From Opitutus sp. (GTDB taxonomy: Bacteria > Verrucomicrobiota > Verrucomicrobiia > Opitutales > Opitutaceae), in NCBI GenBank assembly GCA_024998815.1, contig JACEUQ010000001.1, positions 868,001 to 932,000 of the forward strand: DNA of 64,000 bases, read 5' to 3'. Under the pieces are notes generated by a model, which did no database searches, had not been told where the DNA came from, and saw nothing but the letters and a program-made list of their open reading frames with translations. The first letter of the stretch is position 1. Each line of letters opens with the position of its first letter. A program made the position numbers and the translations under genes. Positions 1 to 9,262 of this stretch are shown piece after piece.

Positions 1-225
1 TCAGCGCAAACGCCATACATCGTTATTGTTTTTGGTGGGATACAGAGTGCCGCGAAGCAGCGTACCGTAGCGTTCATCAGCGGGTGATAATTCTACTGCC
101 TTAATAGCACTCCACCCTCTAGTCGGAGCACCCCATCACCGTCAGAGCCGAGACGGAAAAAGTGCATCTCTGCCGCGGGGCAGAAACCATCCGCGGAAAT
201 CAACGCTCAAGTTACTACTAATCTG
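1..225 (-). pseudogene. Frameshifted C-terminal remnant, PA14-like
   Basis: On the minus strand three short open stretches in different frames read as one protein tail. One contains SVDFRGWFLPRG, the next FRLGSDGDGVLRLEG, and the last ends in ELSPADERYGTLL...DVWRLR before a TGA at 1-3. The order G-W-F..., then S-D-G-D-G-x-L-x-L-x-G, resembles the core of PA14-type carbohydrate-binding domains, but that is inference from pattern only. At least two frameshifts and no start codon mark it as a relic. It ends just downstream of tRNA-Ala. Confidence 0.3.
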
Positions 226-247
226 GTGGCCGTGCCTCGACAGATCT

Positions 248-323
248 TGGTGGAGCAGATGAGGATCAAACTCACGACCTCGTCATTGCGAACGACGCGC
301 TCTATCAACTGAGCTACTGCCCC
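248..323 (-). tRNA. tRNA-Ala (anticodon CGC)
   Basis: A full cloverleaf can be folded by eye. The acceptor stem is GGGGCAG/CTGCTCC with the G3:U70 pair diagnostic of alanine tRNA. The D stem is GCTC/GAGC, and the anticodon loop TTCGCAA gives CGC. The T loop is TTTGATC, a variant of the usual TTC start, and the 3' CCA is encoded (248-250). Confidence 0.9.
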
Positions 324-522
324 AAGAACCAAGTAAGCTTTTTCTGCACAGCCTGCATTCACGAGTAAACATCATTTTTGGGAAGCGGCTCCTTCTTTCA
401 TGCTTAAGAACCAGTTAATTCTGCGCGTGTCTGCCAATTGGTCCTTAATTTGCTATTGAAGCGGGATCACGGTCGTGAACAGTCCACCTTCGAATTTCAA
501 TAACCTTCACTCAATCATCATC

Positions 523-1020
523 ATGAAGAAAGCCTCGCCCAAAACCACCAAAGCAACGGCAACTGCGCCTAAGGCCAAGCCCGCCAAGACGAAGGCCCCA
601 GTTGTGATCGCCAAGGTCGTCGTCGCCAAAAAAGCGCCAGCCAAAACTGTCGCAAAACCCGCGGTCACAGCCGCTAAACGTCCCGCTGTTGCAGCGGTCA
701 AAGCGACGGCACCCAAGGCCGCTGCCGCCAGCGCCCCTGGTGTTAAAGCCCCGGCCAAGAAAGCCGCTGGCACCGTGATCACCGCTTTGGTCGATGTCGG
801 TTTCGGCAACACCCTGTATGTCCGCGGTGAAGGCGCCGGCCTGAGCTGGGATAGCGGCATTCCCCTCGCCAGCGTCGCCGATGACAAATGGGAAATCGCC
901 TTGCCCGCCGCCTCCAGCCCCATCGTCTACAAATTCCTGATCAATGACTTTAATTGGTCCGTGGGCGAAGACTTCCAATCGAACTCCGGTTCCAGCGTGA
1001 CTGTCACCCCCGCGTTCTAA
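523..1020 (+). CDS. Lys/Ala-rich (histone-H1-like) N-tail with C-terminal glycan-binding-like domain
   Basis: The protein is about 165 residues from the ATG at 523 (MKKASPKTTK). An in-frame GTG at 475 would add 16 residues of unlikely sequence. Roughly residues 1-85 are a low-complexity K/A/P/V tract with KAPAK- and AAKRPA-type repeats, like bacterial histone-H1 tails that bind DNA. The last 80 residues (from about VITALVDVGFG, with GLSWDSG, YKFLIND and a closing VTVTP) look like the Ig-like CBM48/CBM20 fold of AMPK-type glycogen-binding domains. The combination suggests a nucleoid- or glycogen-associated protein, but no function is established. A terminator follows about 110 bases downstream. 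Confidence 0.75.
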   Translation: MKKASPKTTKATATAPKAKPAKTKAPVVIAKVVVAKKAPAKTVAKPAVTAAKRPAVAAVKATAPKAAAASAPGVKAPAKKAAGTVITALVDVGFGNTLYVRGEGAGLSWDSGIPLASVADDKWEIALPAASSPIVYKFLINDFNWSVGEDFQSNSGSSVTVTPAF

Positions 1021-1132
1021 TCTGAGTGGATTAGCTCAGCGATTATCCAAACCGCCGCAAACACGGTTAACCCCGCTGGCCCCACGTAACGGGAATTAAC
1101 ACTGCTTCACGTCGTTAATCCGCCGTACGTCT

Positions 1133-1170
1133 AAAACCCCAATTGAGGCCCGCCTCACTTGGGGTTTTTA
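1133..1170 (+). terminator. Rho-independent terminator
   Basis: The hairpin AACCCCAATTGAGGC / GCCTCACTTGGGGTT has one mismatch and is followed by a short T run. It ends the transcript of the Lys/Ala-rich protein. The A-rich 5' side means it may also serve the convergent amidohydrolase. The remaining bases from 1021 to 1266 hold no gene that I can see. Confidence 0.75.
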
Positions 1171-1266
1171 ATGGGCGGAATTTAACACTGCCGCGTCCAA
1201 CAGGTAAGCGTCAGGGCCCGCCATTGATTCGTATCGCCCGCACCATTACGCCCCCCCGCAGCTCGG

Positions 1267-2151
1267 CTATTCGACGCCTAGAATCCGGGCCGCGTTGCCG
1301 CCTAAAACCGCTTCCTGCGCCTCGCTCGTCACGCGCGCTCGAGCCTCGGCCAAGAACCCTGGCAGCGTTTCAATTCCGCTCGTTTGCGGATATAAAACCA
1401 AGGGGTAATCGGTCCCCCAAAGCACTCGCCCGGCACCAGCCGTAGCCATGCTTTCGGACCAGATTCCGGCATCAGCAGCGTAGAGCAAGGGCGCCGCTGC
1501 GGTATCCACCCAGACGTTGGCCGGCCACGCTCCGCCGGCACGCCACAGCCGCCCGCCCCAGTGAGCTAGAATGAATTTCACCTGAGGAAACGCGGTCGCC
1601 AGGGCGATAAAATCAACCAGCGGAGTCTCCACACGCCCCGGGTAGGTGCGGGACTCCGGCTCGGTCACGTGGAGGTTCACCGGCCAGCTCCACTCGCCAG
1701 CCAACCCGAGCACAGCCCGCCAGCGCGGATCATCGAGCCCAATGCCCTGCGCATGCGACGAGAGTTCACCCAAGCCGATCAGCCCCGCGTCCCGCGCGCG
1801 GTGCATCTCGGCCAATGCATCGGCCCCTGCCGCCGGGTGCACGGTAGCGAACGCCGACAAGCGGTCTGGGTGGGCGCGCACGCACTCGGCGTAAAACCGG
1901 TTTTGCGCGACGCAGTTCGCATTGTTTTCCCAATACCAACCCAGTAAGACGGCGCGGTCCACGCCCGCTTTATCCATATCGCGCAACAGCTCGGCAAGCG
2001 AGGGAAACCCCTGCACCGGCAGGCCGCTCGCTTTGCGCACGCGCGTGCACATCAGCGACCACTGCGGTTCACCGCGCGCGATGGCCCACCCCGCCGGATC
2101 GCGGTTCACTTCAGGCGGATACAAATGCACATGGGCGTCGATCACCGGCAT
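1267..2151 (-). CDS. Amidohydrolase family protein (TIM-barrel, COG2159-type)
   Basis: This is a 294-residue metal-dependent hydrolase. It opens with MPVIDAHVHLYPPEVN, the D-x-H-x-H metal motif of amidohydrolase-2 proteins. Further on it has GLGELSSHAQG, NLHVTEPES (metal His), ILAHWGG (His) and WGTDYPLV (catalytic Asp), the usual order of the family, whose members are often decarboxylases or lactonases. The substrate cannot be told. The frame extends upstream to 2292, but the ATG at 2151 places the metal motif at the N-terminus as in the family, so I chose it. It is divergent from the cyclohydrolase-like gene with 73 bases between starts. Confidence 0.85.
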   Translation of the reverse strand: MPVIDAHVHLYPPEVNRDPAGWAIARGEPQWSLMCTRVRKASGLPVQGFPSLAELLRDMDKAGVDRAVLLGWYWENNANCVAQNRFYAECVRAHPDRLSAFATVHPAAGADALAEMHRARDAGLIGLGELSSHAQGIGLDDPRWRAVLGLAGEWSWPVNLHVTEPESRTYPGRVETPLVDFIALATAFPQVKFILAHWGGRLWRAGGAWPANVWVDTAAAPLLYAADAGIWSESMATAGAGRVLWGTDYPLVLYPQTSGIETLPGFLAEARARVTSEAQEAVLGGNAARILGVE

Positions 2152-2224
2152 GGGGGTAAAAATCGTTCGTTGCTCCGCCAAGGACAACCTGCAAGTTATC
2201 CGCTCACTCGCATCGAACTCCGTT

Positions 2225-3835
2225 ATGCCCAAGAAAAACCCGGTTGATTCCGCCCTGCCCCACACCCCCGAGCCCGATTTCACGGCGCTCATCGCGCAGC
2301 TTCAGCATGCAATCGGCAGCGTGGCCAATCCGCAAATGATCGACGAGCGCCCGCTTTACGGGACGACGCTATTTTTGGCCACCTGCCCGCTGGCCACGCG
2401 CTTCGGCCTGTTCCGCGCCTACATTTTCCAAGACCTGATCGACAAGCACTACATCATCGCCCTCAGCCACGGCGATATCCTGCAGGCCAAGACGCTCCAC
2501 ACCCGCATCCACTCCTCGTGCGTGACCAGCGAGACGCTGCGCGGCTGCGACTGCGATTGCGTGCAGCAGCTGGAGGGGGCCTTTAAAGTCATCGCCGAAA
2601 AGGGCCGTGGCATCCTGTTTTATCTCATGCAGGAAGGACGTGGTGTGGGCTACGTCGGTAAGTCACGCGACCGCATGCTCGTGCAGGCATCGCTCGACCA
2701 GCTGTCCACCTTTGAGGCCTATGCGGCAATGGGGCTCAAAAAGGACCATCGCAACTACGAGAGCATTTCCCACATCTGCCACCTTTTAGGGATCAAGGCC
2801 GCCTTCACCGTCCTGACCAACAATCCCGATAAAGTCGACGCGCTGCGCGCCCAGGGACTCGAAGTGGCCGGCACCGAGGCGCTGGAATTCGAGCCTGGCC
2901 CATTCAACCTGGCTTACCTCACCTCCAAGGCCGCCGGTGGCCACATCCTCAAGCGACCTTCGGCCACCAAGGTCAAACGCGCCCTGCCGCCCGAGCCCGT
3001 CGTGCCGTTTAAACCCTACGCACTTCCCGAAGCCCGACGCTTCATCTATTCGGCCAGTTACTTCCTGCCAATGAAACCGGTGGACAACGACATTTTGCTC
3101 ACCGAGGCGCAGTTCCAAACGCTCTTCAAACACCACGCCATCGAGCACTACATGTCGGGCCCGCGCCCCATCGTGCTCGGTTACCAGCGCATCCGCGACC
3201 AGCGTTACCTGGTTAAAATCTCCGTCGACCACCTCACTGCTTTCAAAAAGCAGCACCCCCACGATCCGATGGTCGACCTGCTGACTACGCCCTACTGGTT
3301 CCGCGTCCACGTGTATTACGACATCGTCACGAGTGAGGACGTCGTCGTGCTGACCCACGGCAAACCCACCCCCGCCGACAGCCCGGTGGTGCGCATCCAC
3401 AGCGAGTCGCTCTTCAACCGTTTCCCGCTGTGCACGATGGAGAACCGCGACAAACTCAAGCAGTCGGTTAAACACATCATCAATTATGGCAGCGGCGCGC
3501 TTTTACTCCTGCACAACGACGGGCGCGGGGCCGGCTTCGGCGCTTTTGCAACCGACGCGATGATGGCCGAAACCCATCAGGCCTGCTCCTCGGACGACGC
3601 CTACCGCAAGCTTGGCATCGCCTACGACAGCCGCGACTACGATGCCTCGCTGGTGCTGCTCAAGCACCACATCCCCAACGATCGGATACAGATGGTGATG
3701 AACTCGCCCGACAGCTTGGTCAAAAAACCTGAATACGCCGAGGCGCTCAATCGTCACAAAGTCGAGGTGGAGCGCTGGATTTTCCTCGATAACGAGACGC
3801 CGATTCACGCTGCAAACGCAGGCCACAGCTCCTGA
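2225..3835 (+). CDS. Tandem GTP cyclohydrolase II-like protein
   Basis: The protein is 536 residues from ATG 2225 (MPKKNPVDSALPH); the open frame starts earlier, inside the divergent gene. Residues about 45-245 are a recognisable GTP cyclohydrolase II (RibA) domain. It has HTRIHSSC with a cysteine cluster at C99, C108, C110 and C112 (zinc ligands in RibA), the QEGRGVGY loop, and LTNNPDKVDAL near the end. Residues about 290-536 repeat the fold (VRIHSES, NDGRGAGFG, MNSPDSL) but lack the cysteine cluster, so the second copy is probably non-catalytic. RibA opens GTP to start riboflavin synthesis. With no RibB domain and a duplicated fold, this may be a paralogue (URC1-like) instead. Confidence 0.8.
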   Translation: MPKKNPVDSALPHTPEPDFTALIAQLQHAIGSVANPQMIDERPLYGTTLFLATCPLATRFGLFRAYIFQDLIDKHYIIALSHGDILQAKTLHTRIHSSCVTSETLRGCDCDCVQQLEGAFKVIAEKGRGILFYLMQEGRGVGYVGKSRDRMLVQASLDQLSTFEAYAAMGLKKDHRNYESISHICHLLGIKAAFTVLTNNPDKVDALRAQGLEVAGTEALEFEPGPFNLAYLTSKAAGGHILKRPSATKVKRALPPEPVVPFKPYALPEARRFIYSASYFLPMKPVDNDILLTEAQFQTLFKHHAIEHYMSGPRPIVLGYQRIRDQRYLVKISVDHLTAFKKQHPHDPMVDLLTTPYWFRVHVYYDIVTSEDVVVLTHGKPTPADSPVVRIHSESLFNRFPLCTMENRDKLKQSVKHIINYGSGALLLLHNDGRGAGFGAFATDAMMAETHQACSSDDAYRKLGIAYDSRDYDASLVLLKHHIPNDRIQMVMNSPDSLVKKPEYAEALNRHKVEVERWIFLDNETPIHAANAGHSS

Positions 3836-3945
3836 CATCGGCGGTGCGCCCGCCCATGTATACGCGCCCCTACATTCGTTGTTTCGTCGTCGCATCTCGA
3901 CATCAAGACAAATTCGACAATCTTTGGCCAAATTCCAGCGCCGAT

Positions 3946-5708
3946 TCATAGCGGGAAGTTTAGCGAGGTAAGGGCGCGGAGCGCGCGACGGTCATGATTT
4001 TCTGACATGTGAGCGAGAAAGTCGGAGGTATAAAGGTGATGTTTTTGGGGGCGTTGGCCGCGCCAGTGTATGAAAAGGCTATTGGCCCAGCGGTTGAACA
4101 TACCGTGGATAGAAACCGCGTTCGGGCGGCGTAATCGGCAGCGATCATCCTGGCGCGAGGCGTCGAGGCGGGCATGCAAAGCGGTTTCGATTCCCCAGTG
4201 CGCAAGGTTGACCTCCAGCCATTGGGCGGGAGTCAACTCGGCGGCGGGGCGACTGGTGGTCAGCGCCACGGTCTCGGTGGGCTTGCCGTGGCGTTTTCGG
4301 CAGGTTCTCGCGGCTTGCGCCACCAGGGGGAAGCAGGCGCTTTCCGCGCTCAACTCGCGCGCCACCAGGGTGCGCGTCACGGGGTGCTTCTTTTCCTGGG
4401 TGGTACGTTGCTCGGCAGCGGGATCTTTTAACGGGTCCAAAAAGGGGCGCCCGGATCGGGCACTTGCGCGGCTACGATTTTCTGCAGGCCGGGCTGATTG
4501 CCTTTGACGGTGAACAGGTAGTCGCCGCCGTGCTCCAGTACGATCGCCCGCGCGGTGTCCGCCTGGGTATGCAGGGCGTCAAGGCGCACGAGTTTGTCGA
4601 CCAAATCGGCCTCTCGCACAGGGCGCGGGCGGCGGGGATCTCGTTGCTTTTTTCGGCGATGACCTCGCTGCCCAGATAGAACAGGCTCGGCGAGGTCACT
4701 GCGGTCACGACGTTTTGTCCGCCGCTGTGCTTGGGGACTTTGCCGTCGATGACCACGATCTCGCTGTCGGGGGGGCTCGCCTCGCACCTGACGTTGGTGA
4801 GCGAGCAAAACCTCCTCGATACGCGCGGCCTGCACACGGGCGAACAGCCGGCTAAAGGTGGGCTGGCTGGGTGCCCCGTATTTGCCGCGGCGGCGGATCA
4901 CCCCGAGGGCTTGGCGTTGGCTGGAGGAGAGTCGGCGGGCGAAGGCGGCCAGGTCACGTTGGCCGCGTGGCGCTCCGGCCAGATAGGCCGCCGCCGTGAT
5001 CGCCAGCAGCGCGTGCAAGGGATAGGCCCCGATGTAGGCGCGGTATTCAGGCACTTGCCGGAAGGCCTCCGCCAGGCTGATTAAATCGGGGACCTTCAGG
5101 GTACTTCGCACCGGAACTTTCGCCTCCACCGCAGCTAGCGAGGGTTTGATTTGCCCTGCCTGAAGAGCTCGCCGGGCCCGGGGCTCCAGCTCGCGCACAA
5201 ACAGCCGCTTGGGCTTGGCGTGGTGCTCGTAGTAATCGCGCGACTTACGCGTGTTGCCCTTGGTCTGGCCCAACTCGGTCCACCCGGATGCCTTGTATAC
5301 ACTTCCCGTAAAACGCTCGGGGTCGACGAAGGTTTCGACCACAAGCACGGGATGCTGGTAACGCGCTTGCCAGTCGGCGCTGAGCCGGCCGAGCACCCGG
5401 CTCAATACCGCCGAGCCCAAGTGGGACACCGCCGGCTTGGGCAGCAGCAGAAAACGCACGTTGTTGACCACCAGCGCCAGTCGGCGTCGACGTTGTTCGC
5501 CGCTCCAGCCAATCCACGCCTCCCTCCCTCGCAGGTGCAACGCCGCCGCAGCAAACACCAGCACCGCCACCCAGGTGCCCTGCGCATCGCTCACCGCGTA
5601 CAGCAGCCGCTCGCCCACCGGCCTTACTGCGCCCAGATAGTGATGCTCCTCAAGCAGCCCCTGCGCTCGGGCGTTTAACTCGGGGCTGTCTAGCACCTGC
5701 ACCTGCAA
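3946..5708 (-). pseudogene. ISAs1-type transposase with DUF4338-like N-terminus, frameshifted
   Basis: One transposase is spread over three frames. From 5708 the first about 305 residues are open. They begin with a DUF4338-like domain (EEHHYLGAVRPVGERLLY), followed by the ISAs1 N-terminal region (YPLHALLAITAAAYLAGA). The catalytic centre (IVVIDGKVPKHS, then EKSNEI) is in another frame at about 4790-4600. GGDYLFTVKGNQ returns to the first frame, and the tail (WLEVNLAHWGIETALH) lies in the third frame from 4440 down. At least three frameshifts make it inactive as read. I could not fix inverted repeats or a target duplication. Confidence 0.8.
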
Positions 5709-5734
5709 GTGGCGCAGCGAAATCCCCTCCCCTT

Positions 5735-5751
5735 GGGGGGGGGGGGGGGGG
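5735..5751 (+). repeat. 17-G homopolymer tract
   Basis: Seventeen consecutive G follow CCCCTCCCCTT, just upstream of the ISAs1 transposase start. Such tracts slip in replication and in sequencing, so the length is uncertain. From 5752 to 6059 I see no gene, only the probable outer end of the ISAs1 element and the tRNA-Glu upstream region. Confidence 0.9.
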
Positions 5752-6059
5752 CGACGGGTTCGTTTCGGCGGGTATCATTTAGGCCAGCCAAAATGATTTC
5801 ACGGGGCTTGTTCCGCTTATTCCGCTCCTTTGTTAGTATTCAGGTGTTTAGCTGTTCAATGAATCGGCGGTGTGATGAATTCTGTCGCTTCATGCGATTT
5901 AAAAACGGTATCGATTTTAAAGAATAGCGACTGGCAACAAAACCGCGAAGGGATGCGTGGATGCCCCACATTGGAGAGCTGAAAGAGCCGACGAGAAATT
6001 CCCAAAACTCACGCTTGACGACGGCCCAGAAAACTAAACTCTTCACCGCTCCAACAGAC

Positions 6060-6134
6060 GCCCTCATCGTCTATCGGTTAGGACAAGGGATTCTCAATCC
6101 TTAAAGCGGGGTTCAACTCCCCGTGGGGGCACCA
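6060..6134 (+). tRNA. tRNA-Glu (anticodon CTC)
   Basis: Acceptor GCCCTCA/TGGGGGC, D arm GTC...GGAC, anticodon stem AGGGA/TCCTT with loop TTCTCAA (CTC), T arm CGGGG-TTCAACT-CCCCG and an encoded CCA at 6132-6134 give a complete tRNA that reads GAG. Confidence 0.92.
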
Positions 6135-6201
6135 CTTTCAGCGGTAATTGGCCTAAGAGTTAGGCGTATTACACCATTTCGCTTTCTAAGATATAATGAC
6201 C

Positions 6202-6235
6202 AAGCCTTCTGAGGGTGCCCCAGAAGGCTTTTTTA
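6202..6235 (+). terminator. Rho-independent terminator after tRNA-Glu
   Basis: The perfect 10-bp stem AAGCCTTCTG / CAGAAGGCTT has a 9-base loop and is followed by TTTTTT. Confidence 0.88.
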
Positions 6236-6671
6236 TGCGCCCACCTAAAGATTTTCCGGCAGATACCGCCGGAGAGGATACGGGTCTTGCTTCGCCGAGC
6301 CAAGGACGTGCCGGAGCAGCGGCGCATCCAAACGGTTTTGATGCGAGCTTCGGACGCATTGCCCCCGGCCAAGATCGCCGAGTTGCCGGTACCAGAGCGA
6401 CTTCGCCTCTGGCACCTGCCTGCCTATTGCCCGGAATGTAATCCGCGCCGAACACATCAGAGGCGAAATCAGCGAAAAGGGCTGTGCAAACCAGCTTTTC
6501 GCTACCCTTGCCGATGTTGAAGTTCGGCTAAAAGCCCTACGAGAGGAACTCGCGGCGGCCGATCGTCCGAAGGCCAAAGAACTCGCCGAAATCAAGGCTG
6601 CCCAACTGGCCGCTGGGTTGAGCGAGGGGCAGTACCTCAATCAATCAATCCGACGTATTCGACTTCATTAG
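6215..6671 (+). pseudogene. IS630-family transposase relic (internal deletion plus frameshift)
   Basis: The N-terminal part reads IRVLLRRAKDVPEQRRIQTV...PPAKIAE, the start helices of IS630 transposases. It runs straight into LPVPERLRLWHLPAYCPECNP, which is the C-terminal L-P-x-Y-x-P-x-x-N-P block that carries the last catalytic residue. In the next frame it continues AEHIRGEISEKGCANQLFATL to a TAG at 6669-6671. The middle, with the two catalytic aspartates, is missing. It is not closely related to the intact IS630 copy at 11-12 kb. Confidence 0.72.
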
Positions 6672-6941
6672 GTGGCAGCGCCATCGTCGGCAATATTTCG
6701 AATCTGACCGCGCTCAATTCGGTGCCATCACTCAATTACATGAGTTGCACGGTTGATTAACCGGTTCGACGCCCGCAGCTCTTTTGTTTTTGAGTGCCCG
6801 TTCGTTCCGCGTTTATCGCCGACAGGATCGCTTCAACTCGGCCCCGGCGCAGACACGAACCCCGCGCTATTTTTCCATCCCCCATTTTTCATTCATTTTT
6901 TTCGTGCCCCTTTGCGCAGTGCCCCTGAATTTCCCCAAATC

Positions 6942-9035
6942 ATGAAACCCACGCCCGCTTCCGACTCACCCGCCGTCTGGCGGGGCATTCCCTGGATTAT
7001 AAAAATGCCCTCGTGGCTGTCGTTCCTCGGCTGGCTACTGGTCGCCCTCACCGGCGCAGGCACGCTCGCCCACCTCGCCTTCTTGCACGGCGAGCGGGTC
7101 AACGCCGTCTGGATGGTCGTCGCCTCGCTGTGCGTGTTCACCCTGGCTTACCGGTTTCACTCGGCCTGGCTGATGGCCAAGGTGCTCACGCTCGATGACC
7201 TGCGGGCAACTCCCGCGAAGACTCACGCCGATGGCAGGGATTTCGTGGCGACCAACCGCTGGGTGGTGTTCGGCCACCATTTCGCGGCGATCGCCGGGCC
7301 CGGCCCGCTGGTCGGCCCTGTGCTGGCGGCCCAATTCGGCTATTTACCCGGCATGCTGTGGATCCTGGTCGGCGCGACCCTGGGCGGCGCGGTGCATGAC
7401 AGCGTGATTTTATTCTGTTCGATCCGGCGCGGCGGCAAATCGCTTGGGCGCATGGTGCGCGACGAGGTGGGTTCGTTCGCCGGCAATGTCGCCTTGGTGA
7501 GCATCGTCGCCATCATGGTTGTCCTGCTGGCGGTGCTGGCGCTGGTGGTCGTTAAGGCGCTGGCGGAAAGCCCGTGGGGCTTATTTACGATTCTCGCCTC
7601 GATCCCAATCGCGATGGTCATGGGCGTGGCCATCCAGTACGGCCGCGTTTCGGTGGGTTGGGCGAGTGTGTTCGGGGTCATCGGCTTAATGGGGTCGGTC
7701 GTCGGCGGTCACTGGATCGAGGGTTCGGCCTGGGCCGCGCCACTCACCCTCGACGGCACGTCCCTGGCTTGGGCGATCATGGGCTACGGGCTGCTCGCCT
7801 CGGTGCTGCCGGTGTGGCTGCTGTTGGCACCGCGCGATTACCTCAGCGCGTTTTTGAAAATTGGCGCGGTCGGGGTGTTGGCGGTGGCGATCGTGATCCT
7901 TGCGCCGACTTTGGAAATGCCCGCGCTAACCCGGTTCATCGACGGATCGGGGCCGGTGTTCGCCGGGCCGGTATTTCCCTTTATTTTTATCACCATCGCC
8001 TGCGCGGCGGTTTCGGGCTTTCACGCCCTGATCGCTTCGGGAACCACGCCCAAACTGGTGACCAGCGAGCGCGACATCCGGGTGATCGGCTACGGCGCGA
8101 TGGTCACCGAAATGCTCGTCGGCATCATGGCGCTGATCGCCGCCTGTGCGATGCCTCCGGGTGAGTATTTTGCCATCAACATGAAGGGCCTGCCAGCCGA
8201 CGTGACCCACGCGGTTACCGCCCTGGGTTTTCCTGTGACCGAGACGCAAATGGCCGATCTGGCCACGTCGGTGGGCGAGAAAAACATGGTCGGCCGCACC
8301 GGCGGGGCGCCGACCTTTGCTGTGGGCATGGCGCAGATGTTTTCCGGAGTGCTCGGCAGCGGCATGGCGGTGTCGATCTGGTATCATTTTGCTATCATGT
8401 TCGAGGCTCTGTTCATCCTGACCACGATCGACGCCGGCACGCGGGTCGGCCGCTTCCTCGTCCAGGATTTGCTCGGTAGCCTGTGGAAACCGCTCGGGCG
8501 CACCGAGTCCACCGGCGCCGCGTGGCTGGCGAGCGTACTGTTCGTCGGCGCATGGGGATACTTTTTATACCAAGGCATCGTCGATCCGCTCGGCGGGATC
8601 AATTCGCTCTGGCCGATCTTCGGGGTGGCTAACCAGCTGCTGGCGGTGATCGCCTTCGCGCTCGGCACCACCGTGCTGTTAAAAATGGGTCGCGTGAGGT
8701 ACATCTGGGTAACGGTGGCCCCGCTCGCTTTCCTGCTGGTGGTGACGCTCTCGGCCGGGTGGATGAAAATCTTCAGCGCCAACCCGAAGCTGGGCTTCTT
8801 GAGTGCGGCCGATTCCTACCGGCGCCTGATCGCCGGCGGCGGCACGGCCACGCAAATGGACGCTTGGAAGCACCAGTTATTGAACAACCAAATCAACGCG
8901 GCGGTGGTGGCGATTTTCATGATTCTGGTACTGCTGGTGGTCGGAGCTTGCGCGCGGGTGTGGTGGCGGCTGCTGGCGGGACGCAGCGTGCCGGCGCTCA
9001 CCGAAGCGCCCTACGTGACGGCGGCGGCGAAGTGA
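6942..9035 (+). CDS. cstA: Carbon starvation protein A (CstA-type transporter)
   Basis: The protein is 697 residues from ATG 6942 (MKPTPASDSP), close to the 701 of E. coli CstA; the frame is open upstream to 6753 without family sequence. It is a polytopic inner-membrane protein. The hallmark GHHFAAIAGPGPLVGPV is at residues 111-127, followed by GATLGGAVHDSVILFCS, and the end is long and hydrophobic. CstA proteins take up peptides or pyruvate under carbon limitation; which applies here cannot be read from sequence. It is followed after 227 bases by a DAACS symporter in the same direction, a possible carboxylate-uptake pair. Confidence 0.92.
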   Translation: MKPTPASDSPAVWRGIPWIIKMPSWLSFLGWLLVALTGAGTLAHLAFLHGERVNAVWMVVASLCVFTLAYRFHSAWLMAKVLTLDDLRATPAKTHADGRDFVATNRWVVFGHHFAAIAGPGPLVGPVLAAQFGYLPGMLWILVGATLGGAVHDSVILFCSIRRGGKSLGRMVRDEVGSFAGNVALVSIVAIMVVLLAVLALVVVKALAESPWGLFTILASIPIAMVMGVAIQYGRVSVGWASVFGVIGLMGSVVGGHWIEGSAWAAPLTLDGTSLAWAIMGYGLLASVLPVWLLLAPRDYLSAFLKIGAVGVLAVAIVILAPTLEMPALTRFIDGSGPVFAGPVFPFIFITIACAAVSGFHALIASGTTPKLVTSERDIRVIGYGAMVTEMLVGIMALIAACAMPPGEYFAINMKGLPADVTHAVTALGFPVTETQMADLATSVGEKNMVGRTGGAPTFAVGMAQMFSGVLGSGMAVSIWYHFAIMFEALFILTTIDAGTRVGRFLVQDLLGSLWKPLGRTESTGAAWLASVLFVGAWGYFLYQGIVDPLGGINSLWPIFGVANQLLAVIAFALGTTVLLKMGRVRYIWVTVAPLAFLLVVTLSAGWMKIFSANPKLGFLSAADSYRRLIAGGGTATQMDAWKHQLLNNQINAAVVAIFMILVLLVVGACARVWWRLLAGRSVPALTEAPYVTAAAK

Positions 9036-9262
9036 GGGGAGTTCAAGGAATTGAACCGCAGCCTTTCACGAACGTCCTCTAGCGGTTAGTCGCCCCTCAC
9101 CGTTTTAGATGGGTCGCCCCCACCCCAAACCATGGGCCACCAAAAAACACCCTATGACACCGAGTCGGGACTGCGGCACGGCTCTTTAATACCACTCAGG
9201 CTGCCGCTGGGTTTCGTAAAGTCATTGCCCCGTGGCGAGCATTCGGGGCAGGGTTTCACCCC

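Noticed and set aside
4070-4507. Plus-strand ORFs opposite the ISAs1 transposase
   Set aside because: The minus strand carries recognisable transposase sequence in joined frames.
9036-9105. tRNA-like fold on the minus strand (GGTTCAATTCC, closing GAGGGG/CCCCTC)
   Set aside because: The T stem does not pair, no anticodon arm with a 7-base loop can be formed and no CCA follows. At most a relic or chance inverted repeat.
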